NCBI RefSeq assembly: GCF_025860055.1
Contig: NC_068280.1
Span: 48,282,457-48,346,456 of the forward strand
From: Xyrauchen texanus
Lineage: Eukaryota > Chordata > Actinopteri > Cypriniformes > Catostomidae
Reading direction: 5' to 3'
DNA length: 64,000 bases
In this document: piece by piece, positions 37,101 to 48,307 of the stretch
Layout of the letters: each line of letters starts with the position of its first letter
Position numbering within the stretch: the first letter of the stretch is position 1
Position numbers and translations under genes: made by a program
The notes under the pieces: model-generated
What the model saw: the letters and a program-made list of their open reading frames with translations, nothing else
Database searches by the model: none
What the model was told of the DNA's origin: nothing

Positions 37101-39518
37101 CACAATGCTGACAGGAATCAACTATAAAACACGGAATTTCACAGAATTTCACATATTTGGTATAAAAGTAATGAGCTAAATTAATAAACAAAATCATGAT
37201 GTCTTAATGTGATTCATGCTTAATGGCAACATTTGATTAAAAGTAATGTAATGGTAGGACTGGGCAATATGACGATTTATATGGTGGCGACAACAAAGTG
37301 TCAACCAATATTGATTTTGCTATATGGTGTATGTCGCAATATGTAAATATCCATATGCGCAGCATGGGCTTATCTATCAGTGGGCAGGGCTTCACGTGAG
37401 ACTGAGAACAATTAAGAAACATTGCATTGAACATTTTTCTACGGCCACCCAGGCAAATCTAATGCCCTTCATTGCACGTTTGGTGCTTTAAAAGCATGAA
37501 ATATTATTTTCATCTAACACGCAAATGTTTTACGTGACTGTGGTGCGCGCGGTCTCTGAACCTTCGACAAGCGCGTGAATCCAGCAGGCTTTCCAATACT
37601 TGCACACCAGGGACAGGAAAGATCAGTGCAGCTCAATAATTTTTGACCCAGGAAAAGCCAAAATGGAGAAGTGTTTTTTTTTGGATTTTATTTTTTTTTT
37701 TACACGTTTTATTTTCTTTGTGCAAGAAACTTAAGCAATGCTATAAAGTTATTAATAACAATAATATTGGTCAACAACATTTTAAACCGAAATGTGGTAT
37801 ACTATTATATTTAGCATTTTGGTAAGATTTATTTACTTTGACATTGTCCCGTTCCAAATAAAGAGGAAGTATTTAATTCACTGACAGGAGATCCAAAGAT
37901 GGGCTTAAAATATGGTTATTGAATATATAAACCCAATTTATGATTTTCCAGAAAACTTTTACCATATTGTGATATATCGTTACTGTGATATAAAATTACT
38001 CCTATCGTGAAATAAGATTTTGGTCATATTGCCCACCCCATGTAATTGTTCTGCTTTTCTTTTTATTCAAATTCTATAAAAATTTCATTGAACAGTTTAT
38101 GATACAAATGTATCAAACTATAACACATGGAATTAAAAAAAAAGTACACCTACAAGTGTTGATGTCTATTTGTGCAGTTTTGAAATATTACGTTTTTTTA
38201 CTCAAGTGATGAGTCACATTAGGTGATGTCATTGGTTTAAGACCGCAGGCACATTGCACACCTTGACATACATTTTATTTTATTTTTTTTTTAAATAGAA
38301 ATGTACACGAGGTGGTCATAATCTTGACGTTTTAAACCATGTATATAAAAGTAAATACACGTTACTTTTTAAATGACTAATAGTCAATGAATAAAATACA
38401 ATATTGTTTAAAATGCCACCTATAGAAATTAACATTACATTTATTTTACTATATTTGGCAAGTTTTCATTTTATGGGCCTTGGCAGAAGAAAATTGTATT
38501 AACTGAAATTATCTAATTTACGCAATATATTACACCATCAATAGACACAAAAAAAATTAATCCCTTTATTTTTTAGTTATTTGAAAAAGATTTGAGAACT
38601 TTGGATGCTATGTGGCAAATTTAAAATCTGTTTTGATGTCTTCGTAAGCTTCCAAAAAAAAAGTAAAAAATATTATTTATATCTATCAGGTAATAAATGG
38701 ACATAATTATTGAAAAATAATCACATAAATATGTCTTGTGTTTGACGAATAAAACTGTTGAGGTTTGATACCTTTTACTTGCAGTTCAGTAAATTCTACT
38801 TCCTATTATTCAAACTCGAATTTCCTGTGGGGCGTTGTCAGTTCAATTCAAATTCCAACGCATGAAATGAAAGGGGGCCATTTCTGAAATTCTGAATGTG
38901 CTCAACCCTAAAACACACCAATAACCACACTTTCTTAAAAAAACAAAAGAGTCTTCAATAGCTTTCATACTACTGCGTGTTCATTTTTATAAATATGTAG
39001 TAGTAGTGAAGGTGAAAAAAAAATATATAAATATTATATGACCCATGAAGAAGTCAAATAATAACAATAAAGATTTTTAAATAGAGACAGGTTATACGCA
39101 GTGCAGATTCATATTTAATTTTATTTGACTTAACAGCGCCACCGTTGACAGCTAAATGGTGCCAGACGAGATTAATGTGAAATATAGGCGCTTAAAAAAC
39201 CGCTGCGTCACATTGAAAATCACCGCGTGACAACTGCATTGCGCTTCTGTGTAACTGGAGCATTCACAAATACATCGCCTAAATACACAAACATTGATGT
39301 GCATTATTATTATAAAGGTTTTACCGCAGTTATTTCAAAAGATAAGTGCAGCGCAGTCTTTATTTTACCGCCATGTTTAGCCGTTAAAAGAAGTGCGCAC
39401 CTTCTTTAGCTTACCCAACTGCAGGCATGATTCCTCAATCTGTTCACTTACAAGCAAAGTAACTTTAATAGTAGGTTTAACTGGAGTGTTTGTTCAAAAT
39501 TAATGTTGTACTCACCAT
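31173..39518 (-). CDS. tuba8l: alpha-tubulin (tuba8-like), four coding exons, one-base frameshift in exon 3
   Basis: Minus exons: 39518-39516 (ATG alone, then gtgag), 33872-33650, 32738-32591, 32147-31173 (stop TAA). This ATG-only first exon and the later exon boundaries are typical of vertebrate alpha-tubulins. The protein would be 449 residues. Landmarks: MREC start, Lys40 (acetylation site) in GQMPSNK, GGGTGSG nucleotide-binding loop in exon 4, and tail SFEEEEEGEEY, a C-terminal Tyr used in detyrosination. Length and tail fit the tuba8 group better than tuba4a (448 aa, no terminal Tyr), but parts resemble tuba4a/tuba1, so the paralogue is uncertain. Exon 3 has 148 bases where 149 are needed: a base is missing at 32653-32654 (Ala104/Arg105), and exon 4 is intact only in the original frame. 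Family role: GTP-binding subunit of microtubules. Confidence 0.96.
32652..32655 (-). other. frameshift site in alpha-tubulin exon 3
   Basis: The minus strand reads TACGCC then GTGGGCAC, where family members have TAC-GCC-CGT-GGG-CAC (Tyr-Ala-Arg-Gly-His). One C is missing, i.e. a plus-strand GGG reduced to GG. If spliced as annotated, the shifted frame meets a TAA early in exon 4, the last exon, so the message might escape nonsense-mediated decay. The short homopolymer makes a sequencing or assembly error a serious alternative. Confidence 0.9.
32950..33347. mobile_element. hAT-like non-autonomous element in alpha-tubulin intron 2
   Basis: The right end reads gagtaacttacccaacactg, i.e. CAGTGTTGGG reversed; the left end ctctgctgggtgtaattta is a worn mirror image. 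The body repeats gtaatcagatt and aatctgattac, as in the element at 2829-3545. A clear target duplication could not be read. Confidence 0.65.
34440..35080. other. repeat-poor segment of alpha-tubulin intron 1
   Basis: Non-coding sequence of mixed composition without recognisable transposon ends. It includes two GATA-like words (cagataaaaac, tgataacggcc), E-box-like words, and a CT-rich/AC-rich patch. It may hold intronic enhancers, but this is only composition and motif impression. Confidence 0.3.
35598..35690. repeat. 'gtggtcgaccgatg' repeat terminus, tubulin intron 1
   Basis: agtagtggtcgaccgatgtg followed by aatggccggttccgatatcc is the end of the hAT-like repeat also seen at 19265 and 20690. 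Confidence 0.5.
36100..36720. promoter_or_regulatory. GC-richer segment of tubulin intron 1 with a minus-strand TATA-like word
   Basis: This block is clearly richer in G and C than its surroundings. On the minus strand a gctatatataactgac word lies at about 36438-36423, which could serve an alternative upstream promoter for the tubulin gene. No donor-bounded exon could be defined downstream of it, so the call is weak; an old transposon or unique spacer is equally possible. Confidence 0.2.
37254..38039. mobile_element. hAT-like non-autonomous element, copy B, tubulin intron 1
   Basis: Ends read aggactgggcaatatgacga and, reversed from the right, ggggtgggcaatatgaccaa. Flanks are ATGTAATG (37246-37253) and ATGTAATT (38040-38047), a 7-of-8 match to an 8-bp duplication. 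The interior shares ggtgggcagggcttcacgtg with copy A at 15145-15872. No intact transposase. Confidence 0.75.
38048..39515. other. rest of alpha-tubulin intron 1, AT-rich
   Basis: A/T tracts and short frames only. No exon or transposon end was recognised. The intron donor is the gtgag directly after the ATG. Confidence 0.5.
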
Positions 39519-39647
39519 TTTGCTTTAGTATTTCGTTCTTTGTGGGGGAAATTCTTCGAAGAATTGTTGCTTTCTCTCTCTCTCTCACTGTGAACCTGCT
39601 ATGAGGTATGAATGAGACAGTCTTATGCGCGGGCGACAGCAGTTTGG

Positions 39648-39680
39648 TTTTATACCGAAGCTAACAGAGAGGCGGGGCTA
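39648..39680 (-). promoter_or_regulatory. alpha-tubulin core promoter: TATA box and GC box
   Basis: On the minus strand ggTATAAAAcc (39654-39648) lies about 130 bases upstream of the ATG exon, with a ccccgcctc GC box (39678-39670) just before it. Transcription would start near 39620, giving a 5' UTR of about 100 bases. Spacing is textbook for a TATA promoter. Confidence 0.75.
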
Positions 39681-40320
39681 CTGACACTCCTTTTCAAACT
39701 TCCGGTGTATGAAACGCGGAAGTAACTTATTTCAGGGTAAACTTCTATATCGGCGTATGGGAGACCGCAGCAAATATTATTTTTGCCTAGACTTTTGCTC
39801 CAAGGGCAAAATAAAAAAAATCAACTGTTACGTTTTTACGACTTTCAAAAAGATGGTAAGAATAGAAAGGGGTTAATCACGACAATCAGAAGAGAAAATA
39901 TGGCAAATATACGGTCACTCCCTCGGCAGCTGTATTAGAAACCCTTAGCAGCTGTGGTAACTTTTTTAAACGAATTCAATGGTATTATGAAACAAAGCAT
40001 AATGTAATACATTTACACTAAATAATTTGAACATTGAAAACATACAAAGATTTACGCCACAAAATAAGGCGGAAATGCGTCATCACAGTGATCACGGAAA
40101 CGCGTCATCACTTTTACCGCAAAAAAAGGTAAAAGCCTTATACAAAACAAATACAATAATTCTCAACAAATTTGCACTCCCCTGCAAGACTGTATTGAGG
40201 TACAGAGAGTAGTTATATGGTACTTTGATAAATTATCATATTAATCTATCATGATATTTGCTTCAAAGAACTTTCTTCTTGTTGTTGTTTTCAATACATT
40301 TCCATTTAATTTAATTCCAT

Positions 40321-40340
40321 TGTTGGGGGGGGGGGGGGTC
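40321..40340. repeat. poly-G tract and nearby (CA)n runs
   Basis: A run of about 14 G lies within gttgggggg... near 40324-40338. Short CA microsatellites follow at 40469-40487 and 40728-40748, each bordering the dispersed repeat described next. Confidence 0.8.
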
Positions 40341-40487
40341 ATAGTCAAAAGAGGCATTGTTCTTATATTAGACTGCTAAATCTGGCACCACGTCATTAGA
40401 TGACAACAAATAGTCATGTTTATGACCCCAGATTAAAAATTAAACCAGTTGATCTAGTTGTGTATGGAACACACACACACACACACG

Positions 40488-40690
40488 GTGCGGCTATCCT
40501 TATGAAGTCTCTCCATAGGCATAATTATTATACTGATACTGTACAAACTATAGATTCTATCCTAACCCTATCCCTCACAAAAAACATTCTGCATTTTTGC
40601 ATTTTGCAAGTGATTTAAATTATTGGGACACTACAAATGTCCTCATAAACCACATGTACACCATAATACCCTTAATTACCAGTTTATAAC
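40488..40690 (+). repeat. dispersed repeat, copy 1 ('cataggcataat...accctcac')
   Basis: Shares the words tactgtacaaactata, attctatcc, ccctcac and attctgcatttttgca with 41705-41940. Both copies sit in the 40-42 kb gap. Non-coding; class unknown to me. Confidence 0.55.
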
Positions 40691-40761
40691 CTAAAAAAAT
40701 CTCCTCGTAAACCATCCAGACACGCCCACACACACACACACACACACATTTTAATAAATTG

Positions 40762-40932
40762 AGTGGTGGTGGCATAGTGGCTAAATCAGTTAATCAGAAG
40801 GTCGATGTTCGAAACCCACAGCCACCACCTTTGTGTCCTTGAGCAAGGCACTTAACTCCAGGTTGCTCCGGGGGGATTTTCCCTGTAATAATTGCACTGT
40901 AAGTCGCCAAATGCATAAATGTAAATGTAATA
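40762..40932 (+). mobile_element. tRNA-derived SINE
   Basis: Head ggtggcatagtggctaaatc, then ggtcgatgttcgaaacccac (B-box GTTCGAAAC), body ccttgagcaaggcacttaac and ccaggttgctccgggg, tail gcataaatgtaaatgtaata. A- and B-box positions are tRNA-like. The SINE itself explains the tRNA resemblance; no folded tRNA gene is present. Confidence 0.8.
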
Positions 40933-41704
40933 ATGTATTTATGTACACACAGACGTACGGTGCAGGACACAAATATAAGAGATACAAAATAGAATTGTCT
41001 ACAGTGGCAACCCATGGACTAGTTGCATCAGATTTTCAGACTACACATCACAGCACATCAATTCATCAGGGATACAAAAACACATCTGTCATAACTGGCA
41101 ATGATAGTGGAGACGTCAAAGTATTTGCCAAGCTACTTTGCCCCTTTTTTGACATTTCCTGAAGATGGAGCCCTCTTACGTCATATGTATATGTCCTAAG
41201 CTGCCAAATATGAATACCAAAAGTCTGCACCTATTACCCAGTTCTGAAATGATGCCCAGGAGCAGTTGATAGTTAATGAGTTTAGTCATAAAAGTGTCCT
41301 CTAAGCTAGGGTCAAAGGTGCAGCAGACCTCTAAAATAAACATGAAACATGCCAGAATGATGAGCTGTCAACAAAGAAAGTAACAAATTATTTTGTAAAG
41401 ACTAAGCATGGAAGATTTAACTCAAGAGTGCTTGAACATTCTTACTGAGAGTGGGAAATGTTTTGTTATGTCTTTTACTATAAGGTCAAATATCTAATCA
41501 TGACGTGATATGTACAGTCCTTTGTAGGCATTACAGCCATTCAAGATATGTGACAATGATTCAATAACCTGTTCTTCAGTGTGATGCAAACAATAAAGGA
41601 CATGAATAGTGGGAAAAAGATTTAGTCTAGAAGGGAGGACCTGTATTCTGGCTTTAACTGTGAATATGACAATGGCATCAACATTTAACATTTAACCCCC
41701 ACGA

Positions 41705-41940
41705 CTATCCCTCCCCAATCCAATGTTGAGTTTCCATGTTTTTTAGGGTCTTTCCATAGACATAATGGTTTTTATACTGTACAAACTATATATTCTATCC
41801 CCTAACCATAAACCTAACCCTCACAGAAAACTTTCTGCATTTTTACATTAAAAAAAACATAATTTTGTATGATTTATAAGCAGTTTTCCTCTTGGGGACA
41901 GACCAATTGTCCCCACAACGTCAAAAATGTCAGGTTTTAC
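41705..41940 (+). repeat. dispersed repeat, copy 2
   Basis: Contains tctttccatagacataatgg, tactgtacaaactatatatt, cctaaccctcacagaaaact and ttggggacagaccaattgtc; shares a core with copy 1 at 40488-40690. It ends at the L1-like element. Confidence 0.55.
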
Positions 41941-42929
41941 TACTTATGTGTGCCAATCATGATACTAGTCAGAACGACTTGCAAATGCAGAATTTTGCAA
42001 TAGCAAAATAGGGGCAAGAACTTCCTGTTCAATACAAAACCAGGGAGGGTCTCTTTCAGGTGGAAGCGACCAATGAGCTAAATATATGAAACCAAATGCA
42101 TAATAATAAAACAAAATCTTGGGTAGGCCTAGCCCACCTTTGTCAATTGACTTATGAAACTTCTTAAAATGCAATCTAGGATACTTACCATTCCAAATGA
42201 AGGACTTCGCTATGCTATCAATTCGCTTAAAATAAGAGAGGGGGACATCTACAGGGAGTGATTGTAACAGGTAGTTGAATATTGGAATACAATTTGTCTT
42301 AATAACATTAACTTTCCCAATCATAGATATATGTAATGAAGCCACCTGAAATTAACTCTAAGTAAATCAGACAAATTTGCTGGGAATAAAATGCTCACTT
42401 ACTTAATCCCCTGTTAGGGCCACTGGAAGACACCCGTCTGGAAAGCCGTTACTAGGCATTACGCTGTCAGACAAAAGCTTAGGATTTAGACCAATTGATT
42501 CTGTATCCCGAGAAATTAGAAAAGGAATTAATAATTCTATGGAGGCAAGGCATAGATCTAATGGGGTCAGAGACTAATAATAAAATATAATCTGCATAAA
42601 TCAAAAGCTTATGCGCCACACCTCCTGCCACCACCCCTGGAAAATCATCTTCCCTTCTTATCGTGGCTGCTAATGGTTCCAGGGCAAGACAGAACAATAA
42701 TGGGTAAAGAGGGCAACCCTGCTGGGTGCCCCCATCCAGAGTAAAATAATCTGAAATTAATCCATTTGTTTGTACCGCCTCTATATAATAACTTAATCCA
42801 TCCAATAAAAGTATTCCCGAACCCATATATTTCCAAACTCTTAAAAAGATAATCCCATTCTACCATATCAAATGCCTTTTCGGCATCAAGTGAGATGGCC
42901 ATGATCGGAGTCTGACCATTCGCCACTGA

Positions 42930-43702
42930 CTGGGTTGGGGAGTAACGGAATACATGTAACGGGATTACGTATTTAAAATACAAAATATTAGTAACTGTAT
43001 TCCACTACAGTTACAATTGAAATCATTGGTAATTAGAATACAGTTACATTCAAAATGTATTTTTATTACTGAAGAGATTACTTTGCATTTTATTGTCATT
43101 TGTTTAATTTAAAATGTAGTCCTTTCAGATGGTAAACATTTATACAAATAAATGATGTGATCCAAAGTGCATTTGAACAGTGGTGAAACACTTTCTTATG
43201 ATGTGTTACATTCATATGAGCAGACAGAGAAGTACGTTTGAAGTAAGTTTGGAGCAGAAGAAATAGAAATAAACCTTGTGTAACTTGTCAGCTTTATGCT
43301 AAGCTAAAATGCTATTTCTAGCCATTTTACATGCACGTTACCAGGCACAATCATATTTTTTTTATCAAGAAAATTCACGTTGGATCATAATTTATTTTTT
43401 TCTAGTAAGACCTTTGATATTAGGGCAAAAATCGTATTCTTGATAATAATTTTTGTATTGTTTTCCTGTAAAAATATCTAGAAAAGTTATTTAGGTTTTT
43501 CAGAGAATGTATTTTTAACATGTGAGTTTTTATAGTCAAAACAAGTGAAAAAATCTACCAGTGCTTTAGAAGTAATCCAAAGTATTTAGAATACATTACT
43601 GACCTTGAATAATCTAACGAAATACATTTCAAATTACATTTTACAGCAAGTATTCTGTAATGTGTAGTGGAATACATTTCAAAAGTAACCCTCCCAACCC
43701 TG
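42930..43702. mobile_element. hAT-like non-autonomous element nested in the L1-like LINE, perfect 8-bp target duplication
   Basis: Ends read ctgggttggggagtaacgga and, reversed from the right, cagggttgggagggttactt. The octamer GCCACTGA flanks it at 42922-42929 and 43703-43710; removing the element and one octamer rejoins the LINE. The interior is rich in gaatacattac/gtattc words arranged palindromically. No transposase. The insertion post-dates the LINE. Confidence 0.9.
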
Positions 43703-44965
43703 GCCACTGACCACATAATTTGATATTATTAATGAAATGCCTAATGTTATTAGAAGAGCTGCAGCCCCAAATAAAGCCCACCTGATCTATATGTATAAGA
43801 GATGTCATAACTTTACTTAATCAGTTAGCCAGAATTTTTGACAATATTTTTACATCCAGCTGGATTAGGGATATAAAATCATTAGATGAAGACGTGGAAC
43901 TATAGAGAGCAAGATTATTTAAAAGCATTATAAATATCAATGGCTCAGGTAAATATTTCACCACATGACATGACTGTCTTGCCCTGACTAGCCAACTATA
44001 TGATTTATTTTTCTCCATATGTGGCAGGACCTCTAAACTCACCACGGCATGGTCTGACACTAAAATATTTCCAATTGAGCAATCAACAACAGATGAAATG
44101 AGGGACTTAGATGTAAAAAAATCTATTCTAAAATAAATCTTAAGGACTGATGAAAAAAAATTATAGTCCCTACCAGATGGGTTCAAAAGTCTCCAAATAT
44201 CTGTAAGACCAAGATTTTTACACATCCTATGAAGCGTCAATGTTGTTCTAGGGGGCCTACACATCTTTGCTTCACTATGATCAAGGACTGAGTCCATCAA
44301 TAAATGAATGTCTCCTCCCAATATTATATCATGAGGGGTGCCAGCGGCTTGCAACATCCTTTCAAGATCTATAAAAAAGCCCTGATCGTTAGCGTTGGTG
44401 CGTAAATATTAGCCAAAATCAACATTTGCCCCTGAATTTCTGCTAAAACAATAATGACTCTTCCTAATTGATCTTTAATCTGTTTGAGATATTTGAATTG
44501 TAGATGTTTACTTATAATGTAATGACTCCCCTGTTCTTACCTGAGCCTGCACTAAAGAAAACTTGTCCAGCCCATATCTTCCCAAATTCTTCAGCTTCCT
44601 GCGGTGAAAGATGTGTTTCTTGAAGAAACACTATATCATATTTCTTAAGTTTAAGAAAGGAAATAACCTTCCTTCTTTTTATGGGGTGCCCCAGCCCATT
44701 CACATTCCACGTGGAGAGAGACAATCCACTCATATTAGAAAAATTTGATTGTGTGTCAAAAATTTTATTATAAAGACCACATTCCAGCAACAGCCCCAGA
44801 ACAAAAAAAAAACAGATAAAGAAAAACGTGCGCATTAACCCCGCACACAACAGCGCCAACCGGCGTCCATTTCTCTAAACTCAACATTGTTTCTGTACAA
44901 AATTTTGTAAGACAGAATTACACAACAGAAGTTCTATAAAAAAAACTCCAGTCAATAAGTGGAAT

Positions 44966-44967
<2 letters not shown>

Positions 44968-45045
<78 letters not shown>
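44968..45045. repeat. (CA)n microsatellite in the L1-like LINE
   Basis: About 38 uninterrupted AC units between the ORF1 and endonuclease parts of the LINE. It generates long spurious Cys-Val frames on the minus strand. Confidence 0.95.
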
Positions 45046-45048
<3 letters not shown>

Positions 45049-46753
45049 TGTTTCACTAGCAGAACAAGTCCAAAAAACGGGCCATTCAGTTCTTTGGGCA
45101 ATCCAATGTCCTGCAAGAAATATTCCATAAAACCAACTCCAGCCAACAGGAGGCATAAGCACCCAAAATGAGTAGATTCGTCCACAAGGTGTCCTGAAGA
45201 AATTATACTACACAAAGCAAACTTTAGCCGCAAGAACCAGCACAAAACAAAATGAAAAAGATGCCCAGTTTCCTCGAACAGTCAAGAGAATGAGTCAGGT
45301 CCACTAGGCGGCAATATGAAAATCACCAAATGGCTTACTCAGTCCATTGTCTTTATATAGGACAATGCTTGCTGTGGGCATGTAAATTCTATTCGGCCAT
45401 CCTTAGTATCTATTCTCAGTTTGGCCATAAACATCAGAGCAAACGCAAACTTCCGTTGATGTAAGAGTTTCTTGTATTCCCTGAGTCATTCACGTTTCTC
45501 TCTTGTTGAATTCACAAAGTCTGGGAACAAGAAATGCTTGTTCTTCCAAGAAAGCTTTCCTTTACTCCTCACCTTGCGTAACGAGATCTTTATCAGATGC
45601 TCTCAGAAATTTGACCAGAATTAATCGGGGCCTGTCTCCCTCCGTGCATCTCCAAGCCTGGACCCTGTAACCTGGACCCTGTAGTTATGTCAAGCAGACT
45701 CGGGAAGAGCCCATCTAGGAATTTTATCATATCTCTGCCTTTCTCATGCTCAGGAATTCCAACATTTCTTAAGTTGTTTCATTGATTATGATTCTCCAAA
45801 TCCTCCAGTTTTTCCCAAATGCATTCTAAATCTCCCTTGGTCGCTATTGGGTTAGCAGCTAATTTCCTCTCCGATGACTCCAGATAATCAATCTGTTTCT
45901 CAACATCTGACATTCTTGTAACCAACTCAGAGAATGTCATCTCCGTGGAAGTGATCGATCGACGTATCGCAACAAGATCCTCCAAGTCTGCAACAACCTT
46001 CGTCAGCATTGCCGACACATTCATCAGTTCACGACGGATTTATTTCAGTTCACCGTCCAAATAAAGTTCGGGGCTTTCGACCTGCCGCTGAGGGGAATCA
46101 GCTTGCAAACGTAAATGTCTTTTAAAATCTCTAGAGCCTGAGAATTTAGAATTTTGACATATTGTCTTCCCAGAACAGTTAAGATTCAGGGTGTATCGAA
46201 TTTCACCGGTTTATGACACAAATAGTATTAAAACTAGCAAAGTGCGCAGAGCTCTCCATTCGCATGTCCACTCCTCGCATGATGTCACGTGACAACTTTT
46301 TCCCTGGAGTTTTAGTCCAGTCCAGTGTTGCTGTTGATGGTGTTGGTGTAAATCCATTAGAGTCATCCTGGCACCCTTGGGTGTCAGCAGGTAACTATGT
46401 CCATCATAGGCGACTGTTTCCCTCACAGAAATGTGTGGTTTAGTTATAATATCCAATGAGACTCTCACAATCATGAAGTTAGACCGTGTCCACTCCAGAG
46501 ACACACCAGCTCGCACACAAATATCATTCAGATGAGGCCAAACTGACAATATCCCAAAGCTAATTTACCCCTGGGTTTCCTTCAGACTCCCTGGCCAATG
46601 GGACATTCAATTTCATTAAGTCCTGGAGCATGGATGCTTGAGCCAGCACCCTTACATCTTTATCATCAAAGTTAAGCATATTAAGTTAATGGGAAATTTG
46701 CATGCTAGCATAGATCCATGTAAAATTTGGCCCTCCTAGCCCTCCTTCCCATT

Positions 46754-46826
46754 GACACACACACACACACACACACACACGCACGCACACGCACACACAC
46801 ACACACACACACACATACACACACTG
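46754..46826. repeat. (CA)n microsatellite with CG interruptions
   Basis: AC units broken by gcacgcacacgc near the middle, followed by a single tacac variant. Confidence 0.95.
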
Positions 46827-46829
46827 CAT

Positions 46830-48050
46830 GCAACTGTAGCATATCCCAACTATAATAGACTTGATTTATTATGGATGGCAGTACCACTCTACAGCGATGG
46901 CACCAGAGAGTAATACAATGGTACTTTGATATATACCATGGTACTGAATTATTAGCATATTGATGTCCTAATGGTATTTACAAAGAATAAGACGTGTCTA
47001 TGGTAATAAAAGTGTAGCCTACTGTTTAGTGCTTTTGTTTTTTAGTGATGATGATACTGTAGTGACCTCTTCTGGTGACATTTGGAAACGGAGGGGGCAC
47101 AATTTTGGGAAGCTGCCTTTGAAAGGTAATCAACTTTTATTCTTAAAATAAATTAATAAGTAAACGTAATTCAATATTAAATTTGTTTATTTATCGTTTA
47201 ATTTACACGCAATATTTCTTTATTTACTCTTATACTATGTTTAACAATAACATATAGAATAAAACCATTTTACAATAATAATTTCATTATCTGTCCAGTA
47301 GATGGCCATGTGTAGGCTTATTTCAAAATTTCGGCATTCTGGTAATTGTAGAATTTGGTTGATCTTCGTTGAAAATTGTTGACATTTCTCTTGCATTATG
47401 TATTAACATGATGAATAATTCCACACAAAGTATGCAACTACATGGAGATACTGAATGCAACGCTCATGTCACAGTACATTAGAAAGTACAATAATTGATA
47501 ATCATAACTAAACAGGTGGCACACCTTACAGCTATGAGGACATGCTTGTGTTTCTATTATTGACAGGTCACTTTAAAGGGCTTGTATTGTACAAGGTCGT
47601 ATATTCAAATGGAAAAACAACTTTTTCTGTTTTCTAAAGTACTGCCAGTTTTTTCCCCAAAAAGACAAATAGGTATTTGGCATTACACCAAATAGGACAT
47701 CAATATATCCTACCCTTACAACAACCCCCCTTATTTTTTTCTTCCTTAAAATGTAAAGGTTTAACTTAATTCTAAATTGAATGTAACTTAATTTAAAAGC
47801 CCAAAACATTTTCAAATATATATATTTTTTTACTAATTAATATACTCTACATTTTATATAGTAGCCTATGTACATACATATAGTATGCCTTTATACATTT
47901 TTCATATTCTATTCACTAGTATGCCCAATGTATTTTTAAGATTGTTTCTGAGCTGTAATGTTTTTAATACATTTCAAATTCATTTGAGCGTGTATTTTCA
48001 ATCTGTTAGGAAATTATATATTATTAATAATAATAATTAAATAGGCTGTT
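46830..48050. other. AT-rich spacer upstream of ndfip2
   Basis: Contains a short 'atggtac' palindromic repeat near 46915-46985 and A/T tracts. No exon or transposon end recognised. The composition becomes GC-richer at about 48060, near the ndfip2 start. Confidence 0.5.
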
Positions 48051-48059
48051 TGACATGCC

Positions 48060-48307
48060 ATTGTGATGTCATGGTTTCAACGCAGGCGTCTCCGCCCACT
48101 CGCTTTGTTTTTTACTGTCAGACGCGGTGGCGTGTGTTAAAACGCTAGCGTTACACCATGGCTTTTGTGTAGCTAGGAAAGACGTATGATTGAATAGTGC
48201 CGATTTAAAAAACACTGATCTCAGCTAAAATCGAGATCTGATTTAATTTGAATTAATCAAAGATTACAGATATTTTTCGCCGCTGGCTGGGCTGACCATA
48301 CACGAAA
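48060..48307 (+). promoter_or_regulatory. ndfip2 promoter and 5' UTR region
   Basis: The block before the start codon is CpG-richer than its surroundings (ccgcccactc GC box near 48090, gacgcggtggcgtg near 48122, aaaacgctagcgtt near 48139). No TATA box stands out, in keeping with a housekeeping-type promoter. The transcription start cannot be fixed from sequence alone. Confidence 0.5.

Larger units (their letters stand above)
41960..46130 (-). mobile_element. L1-like LINE (Swimmer type), degenerate, split by a hAT-like element
   Basis: Minus-strand order: ORF1 protein coiled coil (46024-45779: RMSDVEKQIDYLE, KGDLECIWEKLEDLEN) continuing as NNLRNVGIPEHEKGRDM and KLLHQRKFAFALMF to about 45400; endonuclease start (44760-44512: LSTWNVNGLGHPIKRRKV, FLQETHLSP); endonuclease end (44357-43821); reverse transcriptase (42900-42479: ISLDAEKAFDMVEWDYLF, GGTQQGCPLYPLLFCLALE, then YADY instead of YADD at 42598-42587); and a C-terminal part (42345-41965: FIWNGKYPRLHFKKFHK, KGGLGLP). 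Frameshifts and stops are frequent. The sequence is cut at 42930-43702 by a hAT-like insertion. Dead element. Confidence 0.9.

Noticed and set aside
31173..39518. Processed tubulin pseudogene
   Set aside because: Introns, TATA promoter and polyadenylation signals are all in place, so it is not a retrocopy; only one frameshift is present.
44881..45245. Minus-strand frames with long Cys-Val repeats
   Set aside because: Translation of the (CA)n microsatellite inside the LINE.
46213..46549. Frames on both strands at 46.2-46.5 kb
   Set aside because: No recognisable domain; probably the 5' untranslated part of the L1-like element or unique spacer, and not supportable as a gene.
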